NCBI RefSeq assembly: GCF_946479755.1 | Contig: NZ_CAMLHC010000008.1 | Span: 1-64,000, forward strand | DNA length: 64,000 nucleotides | Direction: 5' to 3' | Source: an uncultured Chitinophaga sp. | Lineage (GTDB): Bacteria > Bacteroidota > Bacteroidia > Chitinophagales > Chitinophagaceae | Shown here: one piece after another, positions 42,663 through 50,651 of the stretch | How positions within the stretch are numbered: the stretch's first letter is position 1 | How the letters are laid out: each line of letters opens with the position of its first letter | Program-made: the position numbers and the translations under genes | The notes under the pieces: generated by a model | The model's input: only the letters and a program-made list of their open reading frames with translations | Databases searched by the model: none | Told to the model about the DNA's origin: nothing

Positions 42663-42766
42663 CATTTAGCCATTTTTTCATTTGGTTATTTAGCTATTTA
42701 AGCTTATGTCAAGGTCTTCCACCTTATTCAAATAATTAAATAACCAAATGGAAAAATGACTAAATG
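42663..42766. repeat. 38-bp imperfect inverted repeat filling a convergent gap
   Basis: Arms 42663-42700 and 42729-42766 pair at 33 of 38 positions, with a loop containing a small aaggt/acctt hairpin. It fills the space between the DUF2461 stop (42659) and the convergent stop at 42768, so it can serve as a bidirectional terminator. Each arm is built of catttag/atttgg-like words, suggesting a dispersed repeat. Confidence 0.85.
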
Positions 42767-42767
42767 T

Positions 42768-43019
42768 CTAGTTTTTGTGAATAAGAAACTCAAACGGACG
42801 CGCTTTTCTGTTCTTCAGTAAATTCTCCTTGTCTGTACGCGCGTGGGCAAACCGCTGGTTGTAAACATTTGCCACCTCAATGGTAGGAATTATTCCGTCC
42901 AGTGTGTCCTGCTGGTCCACGATATTCATGATTCTGGACACCTGTGAGGAAAAATTGGTGCTCCACTCTTCAGTAAACTTGTGCATTAACAAAAGCTCAC
43001 GATTGGTGTTGGTTTTCAT
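42768..43019 (-). CDS. Small hypothetical protein
   Basis: 83 residues, soluble, helical and charged, without signal peptide or recognised family (central stretch IMNIVDQQDTLDGIIPTIEV). It is convergent with DUF2461 and separated from it only by the inverted repeat. It has no clear promoter match. Called because of protein-like composition and placement; function unknown. Confidence 0.55.
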   Translation of the reverse strand: MKTNTNRELLLMHKFTEEWSTNFSSQVSRIMNIVDQQDTLDGIIPTIEVANVYNQRFAHARTDKENLLKNRKARPFEFLIHKN

Positions 43020-43335
43020 AGGACTTAAAGGGTGTTTTCTGATTAGAAAATAACGAAAATATCCGGCATCTCTCTAAAATTGGACTACTCTTTTTGCAAA
43101 AAGCTTAGTTGGCATAGGATTATGTTATCAAAATTGGATTTTATCAGCCACAAATCAATACTACTTCCGTGTAATTTTTACACTTTGTGTGTTATACTAT
43201 TATGAATTATTCAAAAAAAAGCAAGCGCTAAAACGCTTGCTTTTAAGGAGTTATGATTTTATTTTCGTATAGCCATACACGGGACTACGTTCAGGGTGTG
43301 TTTACGGCACACAATTACATAGCACGACAGTATGA
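43020..43335. other. Intergenic region between small hypothetical and asd
   Basis: 316 bp: AT-rich, with the asd terminator at 43213-43244. No other motif or gene seen. Confidence 0.6.
43213..43244 (-). terminator. Intrinsic terminator of asd
   Basis: An 11-bp stem (43217-43227 with 43234-43244), 6-nt loop and an uninterrupted T-tract on the minus strand, about 90 bp after the asd stop. Confidence 0.85.
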
Positions 43336-44325
43336 TTATAACCAGTTCTTTTGTTGCAAATATTCCGCAATCTGAACTGCGTTTGTTGCAGCACCTTTAC
43401 GCAGGTTATCTGCCACAATCCACATGTTCACCGTGTTGGGCTGTGTTTCATCACGACGGATACGGCCTACAAACACTTCGTCTTTATCATGCGCATCTTT
43501 CGGCATCGGGTACTGTGCCTTAGACGGATCGTCTACCACGATCACGCCCGGTGTCTGTGAAAGCAGCGCCCGTACTTCGTTTACATCATAGTCATTTTCA
43601 AACTCGATGTTCACCGATTCACTATGGCCACCCATTACCGGAATACGTACAGTCGTAGCCGTTACTTTGATGCTCTCATCGCGCATAATTTTCTTGGTCT
43701 CGTTCACCATCTTCATCTCCTCTTTCGTATAACCGTTATCGAGAAACACGTCGATCTGGGGAATAACGTTCAGGTCAATCGGATAAGCATAGGCCATTTC
43801 ACCACTGATACCCTGTCTTTCGTTCATCAGCTGGGTAACCGCTTTAACGCCGGTACCGGTTACAGACTGGTAGGTGGATACCACCACTCTCTTAATCTTA
43901 TATTTTTCGTGCAGGGGCTTCAGCACCAGCACCATCTGTATAGTAGAACAGTTAGGATTCGCAATGATTTTGTCTTCCCGGGTGATGGCATCACCATTTA
44001 CTTCCGGCACCACCAGTTTTTTAGTGGGGTCCATTCTCCAGGCGCTGGAGTTGTCGATCACCGTAATGCCTGCTGCCGCAAATTTAGGGGCCCACTCCAG
44101 GGAGGTGCCGCCGCCTGCGGAGAAAATAGCCACGTTAGGCTTCATGGAAATAGCCGTATCAGCGCTCACCACCTTCCAGGTCTTACCCTTAAATGTTACT
44201 TCCTTACCTACGGACTTCTCAGAAGCCACGGGAATCAATTCAGTGACAGGGAAATTCCGCTCTGTCAACACCTGTAACATTTTTGAGCCTACCAGACCGG
44301 TCGCTCCTACTACGGCAACTTTCAT
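43336..44325 (-). CDS. asd: Aspartate-semialdehyde dehydrogenase
   Basis: 329 residues. N-terminal NADP-binding motif VAVVGATGLVGSKMLQVL, SAGGGTSLEWAPKFAAAG, the catalytic Cys in IIANPNCSTIQMVLVLKPLH near 127, and the active-site His in RIPVMGGHSESVNIEF near 234. It reduces aspartyl phosphate to aspartate semialdehyde, feeding lysine/diaminopimelate, threonine and methionine synthesis. It is monocistronic, with its own promoter and terminator. Confidence 0.97.
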   Translation of the reverse strand: MKVAVVGATGLVGSKMLQVLTERNFPVTELIPVASEKSVGKEVTFKGKTWKVVSADTAISMKPNVAIFSAGGGTSLEWAPKFAAAGITVIDNSSAWRMDPTKKLVVPEVNGDAITREDKIIANPNCSTIQMVLVLKPLHEKYKIKRVVVSTYQSVTGTGVKAVTQLMNERQGISGEMAYAYPIDLNVIPQIDVFLDNGYTKEEMKMVNETKKIMRDESIKVTATTVRIPVMGGHSESVNIEFENDYDVNEVRALLSQTPGVIVVDDPSKAQYPMPKDAHDKDEVFVGRIRRDETQPNTVNMWIVADNLRKGAATNAVQIAEYLQQKNWL

Positions 44326-44354
44326 TTTGTTTTACATTTTAATTTTTGGAGTCC

Positions 44355-44362
44355 CAAAATTA
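44355..44362 (-). promoter_or_regulatory. -7 element of asd
   Basis: TAATTTTG on the minus strand, an exact TAnnTTTG match 30 bp upstream of the start; the -33 element is unclear. Confidence 0.5.
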
Positions 44363-44447
44363 ATATATACGCACCGCTTTTCATAACAATCTGTGGTATT
44401 TATTCGGGTGTTAAGACGGCATTAACATACAACTCCCGGATTACCTG

Positions 44448-44455
44448 TATGTTTG
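44448..44455 (+). promoter_or_regulatory. -7 element of the lamin-tail gene
   Basis: TATGTTTG, an exact TAnnTTTG match, 31 bp before the start codon at 44486; no clear -33 TTG. Confidence 0.45.
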
Positions 44456-44485
44456 GGACTTAACCCCCTTTAAAAGCCATATTAT

Positions 44486-46159
44486 ATGTCCATTGTTTGT
44501 ATTGCCCTGCTGTGGCAGATGATCACAGCCCGCGACACAGCCGTTACCGGTATTTATGATGTCGTTATCCATGAGATGATGATCAAACCCGCGCCTGCCA
44601 TAGGGCTGCCTCCCTTTGAATACGTTGAACTGCGCAACAGGAGCAGTCACGCCGTACAGTTACAGCGCTGGACGCTGGCAGTGAACAAACGCGAGATCAC
44701 ACTGCCGCCTTATTTATTGCAGCCGGACAGCCTGCTGCTGCTGTGCGCGCCGGCAGCGCACTTCCCCGTACCGAACGCGCTGCCGGTGGACCGGTTCCCG
44801 CCGCTGCCGGACGATACCGGGCTGGTAGTGCTGTACAACGACCACCGGGAGGTGAGGCATGCCGTCGCCTATACCGATGCCTGGTATGGCCTGCCCACCT
44901 CCGCCCGCGCCGGCCGCAGCCTGGAAATGCGGGACCCGTCGCAACCCTGCAGCGGTAAAATAAACTGGACGGCTTCCGTTGCTCCCGCCGGCGGTACGCC
45001 CGGAACTTACAACGCCGCCGCCGGGGAGGTAACCACCGACACCCGGCCCGACCTCTATTTTATAGAGATGCCGGACAGCCTGCACCTGCTGTTGCATTTC
45101 AGCAAAACGCTCGACAGCGGCAAAGCCGCTTCCACGGCGGGCTACCAGGTGAGTACTTCTCCGGTGGCTGCTGTCACAGTACTGCCCCCGCTGTTTAACA
45201 TTGTATCCCTCCGGCTGGCAACTGCCGTTGATACCGGTAGCGTTACCCTGCAGGGTATCACTGACTGTAACGGAAAGGAAAGCGGCCTGAAAAACAGGCT
45301 GCCCTTTGCGCGGCCACTGCCGCCGGTGCCCGGCGATGTGGTCATCAATGAACTGTTGTTTGACCCGCCTGCCGGCGTACCGGAGTTTATTGAACTGCAT
45401 AACCGCAGTGCCCATGCTATCAGCCTGCGGAATGTTTTTCTTTGCGTCAGAAAGGCAGACGGCCAACGGGGACCTGTAAAAAGAATCGCTGCCAACGGCC
45501 GTTTGCTGATGCCCGGGCAATGGCTGGCCGTTACAACAGCGGCAGACAGGCTGTGTGGTTATTACCATTGCCTCCGTCCTGAAAACGTGCAGGAGGTGTC
45601 CGGCCTGCCGTCTATGCCGGCGGAAGCCGGTGCCCTGCTGCTGCTGGCAGATAGTACAGTGCTGGACGAAGTCAGCTATCAGTCGGCTTTCCATTTTCCG
45701 CTGATCGGCCAGCCGAAGGGGGTGGCCCTCGAACGGAAAGACAGCGCCCATACCATCCGCTGGCTATCGGCCGCCGCTTCCGCCGGGTATGCCACACCCG
45801 GATATGCTAACTCCCATCCATGGCCGGAGAGCGGGGACAATGCCCGCATCAAAGTGGAACCTGCCGTGTTTTGTCCGGACGATGCCGCTCCTGCCAACCG
45901 CGCCATACTGCAATGGGAGCTTCCCGATGCCGGGTGGGTAGGTAACGTCACCGTTTTTGACGCCGCGGGCCGCCCTGTCCGCCACCTGGCGCGGAATATG
46001 ACGATGGGAAATAAAGGAAATCTCTACTGGGATGGATTTGGAGAAAATAAAGTACTTTTGCCGCCAGGTATTTATATATTTTTAATTGAAATATTTGACC
46101 TCAAAGGCCGGGTAAAACGCTGGAAACAGCCCCTGGTCATGGCACGAAAGTTGAATTGA
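44486..46159 (+). CDS. Lamin-tail domain protein with FlgD-like C-terminal domain
   Basis: 557 residues. Two lamin-tail-like Ig domains are visible (DVVIHEMMIKPAPA... FEYVELRNRSSHAVQLQRW near 17-60; DVVINELLFDPPAGVPEFIELHNRSAHAISLRN near 284-315). The last ~85 residues resemble the FlgD/gliding-associated Ig fold (VTVFDAAGRPVRHLARNM, LYWDGFGENKVLLPPGIYIF). The N-terminal hydrophobic stretch (MSIVCIALLWQM) is a short, weak signal; an earlier start is not available. Lamin-tail proteins in Bacteroidota are usually extracellular and often DNA- or nuclease-associated, but no enzyme domain is present. Role unknown. Confidence 0.75.
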   Translation: MSIVCIALLWQMITARDTAVTGIYDVVIHEMMIKPAPAIGLPPFEYVELRNRSSHAVQLQRWTLAVNKREITLPPYLLQPDSLLLLCAPAAHFPVPNALPVDRFPPLPDDTGLVVLYNDHREVRHAVAYTDAWYGLPTSARAGRSLEMRDPSQPCSGKINWTASVAPAGGTPGTYNAAAGEVTTDTRPDLYFIEMPDSLHLLLHFSKTLDSGKAASTAGYQVSTSPVAAVTVLPPLFNIVSLRLATAVDTGSVTLQGITDCNGKESGLKNRLPFARPLPPVPGDVVINELLFDPPAGVPEFIELHNRSAHAISLRNVFLCVRKADGQRGPVKRIAANGRLLMPGQWLAVTTAADRLCGYYHCLRPENVQEVSGLPSMPAEAGALLLLADSTVLDEVSYQSAFHFPLIGQPKGVALERKDSAHTIRWLSAAASAGYATPGYANSHPWPESGDNARIKVEPAVFCPDDAAPANRAILQWELPDAGWVGNVTVFDAAGRPVRHLARNMTMGNKGNLYWDGFGENKVLLPPGIYIFLIEIFDLKGRVKRWKQPLVMARKLN

Positions 46160-46226
46160 TGCCAGCCCTTTGCTGACGGCATTTTCGAGGTGAAAATTTG
46201 TCAGCGGGCAATCTATTATAATTATT

Positions 46227-46234
46227 TATATTTG
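46227..46234 (+). promoter_or_regulatory. -7 element of the DUF5606 gene
   Basis: TATATTTG (46227-46234), an exact TAnnTTTG match 20 bp before the start. The nearest TTTG upstream (46197-46200) is rather far at 26 nt. Confidence 0.5.
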
Positions 46235-46254
46235 CGCTTCCTAAAAATTAGAAC

Positions 46255-46923
46255 ATGCAGTACAGAGAAATTGTTGCAGTAACCGGATTGGGCGGTTTGT
46301 TTCAGTTAATTGCCAGCAAACAAGATGGCGCCATCGTTAGGTCACTGGAAGATAAAAGCACAAGGTTTGTATCTTCCCGCGTGCATAATTTTACTCCACT
46401 GGAAAGTATTGAAGTTTTCACTACCGGCGAAAACGTAAACCTGGCTGAAGTATTCAAAGCCATGGACGAAAAAGCTGCTGCTTTTCCGCTGATCGACAAC
46501 AAAGCAGACAACAACGCGATCAAAGCTTATTTCAAGAGCGTATATCCTGAATTCGATGAAGACAGAGTATATGTGAGCGATATGAAGAAAATGGTGAAAT
46601 GGTTTGGTATCCTCAAAGCGAACGATCTGCTGAAGTTTGAGGAAATCCTGGCCGAAGGAGAAGAAGACGTAGTGGAAGAAGCTGCTGAAGTAACAGAAGC
46701 GCCGGCTCCTGCCAAAAAGAAAAAAGCTGCAGAGCCTGCTGCTGAAGAAGCTGCCGCAGAAGAAAAGCCTAAAAAGCCCCGCGCTAAAAAAGCTGCTGCT
46801 GCTGAAGGCGAAGAAGAAAAAGCACCAAAGAAAGCAAAAGCTAAAAAAGAAGACGCTCCTGCTGCCGAAGGTGAAGAGCCTAAAAAAGCGGCTAAACCCC
46901 GCAAGAAAAAAACTGAAGAATAG
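46255..46923 (+). CDS. DUF5606 protein with histone H1-like Lys/Ala-rich tail
   Basis: 222 residues. Residues 1-130 match DUF5606 (YREIVAVTGLGGLFQLIASK, STRFVSSRVHNFTPLESIEVF, DRVYVSDMKKMVKWFGIL), a conserved Bacteroidota family without known function. From about 150 the chain is low-complexity K, A, P and E (AKKKKAAEPAAEEAA, KPRKKKTEE), like bacterial histone H1-type tails, suggesting nucleic-acid contact or ribosome/nucleoid association. No signal peptide, so cytosolic. It has its own promoter and two hairpins after the stop. Confidence 0.85.
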   Translation: MQYREIVAVTGLGGLFQLIASKQDGAIVRSLEDKSTRFVSSRVHNFTPLESIEVFTTGENVNLAEVFKAMDEKAAAFPLIDNKADNNAIKAYFKSVYPEFDEDRVYVSDMKKMVKWFGILKANDLLKFEEILAEGEEDVVEEAAEVTEAPAPAKKKKAAEPAAEEAAAEEKPKKPRAKKAAAAEGEEEKAPKKAKAKKEDAPAAEGEEPKKAAKPRKKKTEE

Positions 46924-46928
46924 TTTGA

Positions 46929-47010
46929 CAGGCTGCCAGGCAGCCTGACCGTAAAATATTCAAGTTATCAGGCTTCCGCATACAGTGTCTCACTGTAACG
47001 GAAGCCTGAT
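46929..47010 (+). terminator. Two hairpins after the DUF5606 gene
   Basis: Stem 46929-46936/46940-46947 (8 bp, 3-nt loop), then a long stem 46967-46978/46999-47010 (12 bp) continued by an inner 7-bp stem (46981-46987/46991-46997). The tail tcattt is only modestly T-rich. Confidence 0.6.
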
Positions 47011-47077
47011 TCATTTGGGGGAATTGAGCGAAATTGACTAAATTCCAAATCCGAAAAATTTAGTAAAACATCAGCAC

Positions 47078-48790
47078 ATGAACGCAGATATAAAAAAACT
47101 CCCCCGTCACTTCCTGCCGGAAACGTTTGAAGTGACTACCTGGGACGCCCTGCAGCCATACTACGAAGCGCTGCAGCAGAGAAACATCAACAGCGTGGCA
47201 GACCTCGAACAGTGGCTGAAAGATATCAGTGAGCTGGAATCCGTGATCAGCGAAGACGCCTGCTGGCGCCAGATCAAAATGACCTGCGATACCACCAATA
47301 AGGAACTGGAAGAAGCGTTCACCTACTTCTGCATGGAGATACAGCCCCGACTGCAACCCTATGCAGATGCACTCAATAAAAAACTGCTGGAGAGCCCCTT
47401 CCTGAAAGACCTGGACCAGGAGCTGTATAAAACGTATCTCCGCAATGTGAAAAAACAGGTGAAACTGTTCCGTGAAGAGAACATCCCGTTACAGGCAGAA
47501 TTGAGTGTAATGGCGCAACAGTACGGTGTGATCGCCGGCAAAATGACCATCCCGGTTAACGGTAAGGAATACACGTTGCAGCAGGCCGCCAAGTTCCTCG
47601 AAAACGAAGACCGTACCCTGCGCGAAGAAGTATTTACCAAAACAGGCGCCCGCCGCCTGCAAGACCGCGATGCGCTGGACGAGCTGTATACCGGCCTCGT
47701 ACAAAAACGCGATCAGGTAGCGAAGAATGCAGGTTTTGCCAACTATCGCGATTATAAATTCGAAGAACTGGGCCGCTTTGATTACACCAAGGAAGACTGT
47801 TTCCAGTTCCACGAAGCGGTAAAAACCCATATCCTGCCGCTGGTACAGCAGATACTGGAAAAACAGCAGGCTAAACTGAAAGTCGACAAACTCAAACCCT
47901 GGGATACGGAAGCAGAACCAGCCGGTGTAAAACCGCTGGAACCTTTCCACACCGGCGAGGAACTGATCACTAAAACCATTGAAACCTTCGATCAGCTGGG
48001 ACCTTTCTTCGGTGATTGTCTGCGCGTGATGAAAAAAATGGGACGCCTCGATCTGGAGAGCCGCATCGGTAAAGCACCGGGCGGATATAACTGTCCACTG
48101 GCGGAAACAGGCGTGCCTTTTATCTTCATGAATGCGGCCGGTCAAATGAAAGACCTCACCACCATGGTGCACGAAGGTGGCCATGCGGTACACTCCTTCC
48201 TCAGCCACAACCTGCCGTTGAGCGCCTTCAAGGAATATCCGATGGAGATCGCTGAAGTAGCCAGCATGAGCATGGAACTGCTGACAATGGATTACTGGGA
48301 CATTTTCTTTGATGATAAGGAACAACTGCGCCGCGCCCGTCTGCAGCAGCTGGAAAGACCGCTCACTATCTTCCCCTGGATTGCCACCATCGATAAATTC
48401 CAGCATTGGATTTACGAGCATCCGCAGCATACTACCGCAGAACGTACCGCTAAATGGCTGGAAATACTGAATGAATTCTCCCCTGCCGTGGTTGACTGGA
48501 GCGGACATGAAGATTACCGCGCTATTACCTGGCAGCGGCAACTGCACTTGTTTGAAGTGCCCTTCTACTATATCGAATATGGTATTGCCCAGCTGGGCGC
48601 TATCGCGATGTGGAAACAGTTCAAGGAAAACAAACAACAGGCGCTGGATAACTACGTACAGGCGTTGAGTTTAGGAAATACCAAAACGCTGCCTGAACTG
48701 TATAAAGCTGCCGGTATCCGCTTTGACTTATCTCCGGCTTACATTAAAGAACTGGCCGATTTTATGAGAGACGAAATAGCGAAGATTTAG
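47078..48790 (+). CDS. M3 family oligoendopeptidase (PepF-like)
   Basis: 570 residues, typical for M3B oligoendopeptidases. The zinc motif is TMVHEGGHAVHSFLS (HExGH near 366) with a downstream Glu ligand in EYPMEIAEVASMSMELL. Cytosolic, no signal peptide; it degrades short peptides. It ends at a 43-bp inverted repeat shared with the convergent Fur-family gene. Confidence 0.95.
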   Translation: MNADIKKLPRHFLPETFEVTTWDALQPYYEALQQRNINSVADLEQWLKDISELESVISEDACWRQIKMTCDTTNKELEEAFTYFCMEIQPRLQPYADALNKKLLESPFLKDLDQELYKTYLRNVKKQVKLFREENIPLQAELSVMAQQYGVIAGKMTIPVNGKEYTLQQAAKFLENEDRTLREEVFTKTGARRLQDRDALDELYTGLVQKRDQVAKNAGFANYRDYKFEELGRFDYTKEDCFQFHEAVKTHILPLVQQILEKQQAKLKVDKLKPWDTEAEPAGVKPLEPFHTGEELITKTIETFDQLGPFFGDCLRVMKKMGRLDLESRIGKAPGGYNCPLAETGVPFIFMNAAGQMKDLTTMVHEGGHAVHSFLSHNLPLSAFKEYPMEIAEVASMSMELLTMDYWDIFFDDKEQLRRARLQQLERPLTIFPWIATIDKFQHWIYEHPQHTTAERTAKWLEILNEFSPAVVDWSGHEDYRAITWQRQLHLFEVPFYYIEYGIAQLGAIAMWKQFKENKQQALDNYVQALSLGNTKTLPELYKAAGIRFDLSPAYIKELADFMRDEIAKI

Positions 48791-48791
48791 G

Positions 48792-48948
48792 GATTTTTTG
48801 ATTTGCGATTTTTTGATTTGCGATTTTTTGATTTCGTGGATGATAAAGCGAAGACCAAAGAGGATAGTTAAATCCGCTTTGGTCTTCACTTTTTTATTCT
48901 TTTTTTCATCCGCGAAATCAAAAAATCGCAAATTAAAAAATCGTAAAT
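48792..48948. repeat. Long inverted repeat with 15-bp tandem units, fills a convergent gap
   Basis: Left side: three tandem copies of gattttttgatttgc (48792, 48807, 48822; the last ends ..cg). Outer arms 48801-48843 and 48906-48948 pair at 40 of 43 positions. An inner stem (about 48847-48864 with 48874-48891, gaagaccaaag/ctttggtcttc) adds a bidirectional terminator core. The element occupies the whole gap between the pepF stop and the fur stop and overlaps the latter by one base. Confidence 0.88.
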
Positions 48949-49382
48949 TATTTACAGGATTTACAGATTCCGTTCACTACTACTTCTACATTGTGCATAG
49001 CGTAGCCTTTCGGCAGTTGTATGCTGGGAACATCTGTTTCATCGAGGCAGGTAGTGTGGCCGCATGTTTCGCACTTAAAATGCACGTGATGATCATGGTG
49101 GTGATGTTCGGTGCATTCTGATTTACACACGGCGTAACGTACAGAGGTATCGGTGGTGGGAATCTTATGGATAATCCCTTTTTCAAGAAATGTTTGCAGG
49201 GTACGGTATACGGTCACACGGTCAAATGATTTGCCCGCGAGCTTTTCAAAGTCACTGTGTTCAAGTGCTCCGTTACTTCTCATGAACAGCTCCAGGATTT
49301 TTATCCTGGTATCCGTTATACTCAGTTTGCTATCCCGCAGTAAGGTGCTTATTCGTTCTGTTAGTTGTTGTTTGGTACCCAT
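48948..49382 (-). CDS. Fur-family metal-responsive transcriptional repressor
   Basis: 144 residues. N-terminal winged helix (LLRDSKLSITDTRIKILELF, GKSFDRVTVYRTLQTFLEKG), then the dimerisation/metal domain with a His-rich segment (CTEHHHHDHHVHF) and two CxxC zinc motifs (CETC near 103, CKSC at the C-terminus). Which metal it senses is not evident; the neighbouring MerC-CobW-TonB genes hint at zinc. It lies 13 bp after the SCO gene and is co-transcribed with it. Confidence 0.93.
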   Translation of the reverse strand: MGTKQQLTERISTLLRDSKLSITDTRIKILELFMRSNGALEHSDFEKLAGKSFDRVTVYRTLQTFLEKGIIHKIPTTDTSVRYAVCKSECTEHHHHDHHVHFKCETCGHTTCLDETDVPSIQLPKGYAMHNVEVVVNGICKSCK

Positions 49383-49395
49383 ATGAAAAAAACTT

Positions 49396-50022
49396 TTATT
49401 CTTCCATTAATCGGTCAATATCGTCAATCAATTTATCTACATCTTGTTTTTTAGTGCCTTCGTACAGGCCACGTATCTGTCCGGTTTTATCTACCAGGGC
49501 AAACCACTGGGTGTGTACAAAGTCTTCGTCGCCGGTGTAAGTGCCGTCATCCACGAGGTATCCCTGGCGGGCCAGCGCATACAGCTCTTTTTTGGTGCCG
49601 GTGAGAAACCACCAGTTTTTCGCGTCCGCTCCATGCTTTTCAGCGTACGCTTTTAGCACCGGAACGCTGTCGTGCTCTGGGTCTACCGTATGAGACAGGA
49701 TGAGGAACTCAGGTTTGTCTTTATATTTTGCGTATACTTTTTCCATGTTGGCATTCATCTTCGGACAAATACCAGTGCAGGTGGTGAAAAAATATTCCGC
49801 TACATAAATTTTGCCCTTCACATCGTCTTTGGTCCGGGTGTGTCCTTCCTGATCGGTAAAGGAAAATCCCTGCACCGTATGCCCCGGTGCACCGAGGATC
49901 GGTAATTTTTCCTTACCCAGGAAAGTACCTCTTTCCCCCTTGATAACATAACCGGCATATCCTAAAAATCCGAGGCTCAGCACGGTGAAAAATACTGTAT
50001 ATAAGATCGCTTTCTTAGACAT
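49396..50022 (-). CDS. SCO1/SenC family copper chaperone
   Basis: 208 residues from ATG 50022 (MSKKAILYTVFFTVLSLG), which gives an N-terminal membrane anchor; the ORF extends ten codons further but without need. The thioredoxin-like domain has the copper motif CTGIC (YFFTTCTGICPKMNANME near 85) and the distal His in LSHTVDPEHDSVPVLKAYA. SCO proteins deliver copper to the CuA site of cytochrome oxidase or act in redox control. It is first in a two-gene unit with the Fur-family gene. Confidence 0.93.
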   Translation of the reverse strand: MSKKAILYTVFFTVLSLGFLGYAGYVIKGERGTFLGKEKLPILGAPGHTVQGFSFTDQEGHTRTKDDVKGKIYVAEYFFTTCTGICPKMNANMEKVYAKYKDKPEFLILSHTVDPEHDSVPVLKAYAEKHGADAKNWWFLTGTKKELYALARQGYLVDDGTYTGDEDFVHTQWFALVDKTGQIRGLYEGTKKQDVDKLIDDIDRLMEE

Positions 50023-50067
50023 AGGTGAAAAATCCCCGCTGTTTAAAGTCAATAATTATTCAATTCA

Positions 50068-50075
50068 CAAAGGTA
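50068..50075 (-). promoter_or_regulatory. -7 element of the SCO-fur unit
   Basis: TACCTTTG on the minus strand, an exact TAnnTTTG match, about 45 bp upstream of the SCO start; no clear -33. Confidence 0.45.
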
Positions 50076-50187
50076 ACACATAGTTGACAGACACCGATCA
50101 TATAAAGCTATTTTACCCTGTTTTGAGTAGATGCTCAACCAGTTAAAAATTATCTGGAAAAATATATTTAAATGACACTACTTTTTA

Positions 50188-50206
50188 TTTGCAACATTGT
50201 TGCAAA
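50188..50206. promoter_or_regulatory. 8-3-8 palindromic operator upstream of merC (candidate Zur/Fur box)
   Basis: tttgcaac (50188-50195), att, gttgcaaa (50199-50206): a perfect inverted repeat overlapping the -33 element and spacer of the merC promoter. Size and symmetry suit a Fur-family dimer, and a Fur-family gene lies 0.8 kb away. Metal and regulator identity are inferred. Confidence 0.65.
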
Positions 50207-50220
50207 ATTACATAGTTTTG
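50189..50220 (+). promoter_or_regulatory. Promoter of the merC-cobW unit
   Basis: TTG (50189-50191), a 21-nt spacer and TAGTTTTG (50213-50220), an exact -7 match. The operator covers the -33 side, so binding should repress. Confidence 0.65.
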
Positions 50221-50244
50221 TGATCGGAACAAAATTCAGGTAAG

Positions 50245-50643
50245 GTGGAGAATATATTTAGAAGAATGAATCTGGACACGATAGGAATAGGCGCCTCTAT
50301 GCTCTGTGCGGTACACTGCGCTGTGCTGCCTTTATTATTTGCCGCCCTCCCGCTGCTGGGAATGGAAATAGCCGAAAACGACGTACTGGAATATTGCCTG
50401 CTGCTGTTTTCCTTTTTAATAGGCTGTCTCGCCCTCGGACAGGGATACCTGCGTCATCATCGCCGGCTGCTGCCGCTGCTGTTGTTCGTGGCAGGCTTCG
50501 CCCTCCTGCTGGCCGGCCACTTCTGGACAGAAGCAGCAGCAGCCGAATATACGTTGATATGCATCGGGGCCGGCGCCATCGTCAGCGCACATCTGCTCAA
50601 CCAGCGCCACCGCCGGTACTGCAGGGTACATAAACATCACTAA
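50245..50643 (+). CDS. MerC domain membrane protein
   Basis: 132 residues from GTG 50245; the ATG at 50266 (MNLDTIG) is an alternative. Four hydrophobic segments. The MerC motif is [20 protein letters not shown], with Cys and His in CAVHC, followed by a His/Cys-bearing tail (CRVHKHH). MerC proteins move mercury in resistance operons, but stand-alone MerC in Bacteroidota is linked to other divalent metals such as zinc. It is 8 bp upstream of the CobW gene under the palindromic operator. Confidence 0.85.
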   Translation: MENIFRRMNLDTIGIGASMLCAVHCAVLPLLFAALPLLGMEIAENDVLEYCLLLFSFLIGCLALGQGYLRHHRRLLPLLLFVAGFALLLAGHFWTEAAAAEYTLICIGAGAIVSAHLLNQRHRRYCRVHKHH

Positions 50644-50651
50644 CATCTTAT

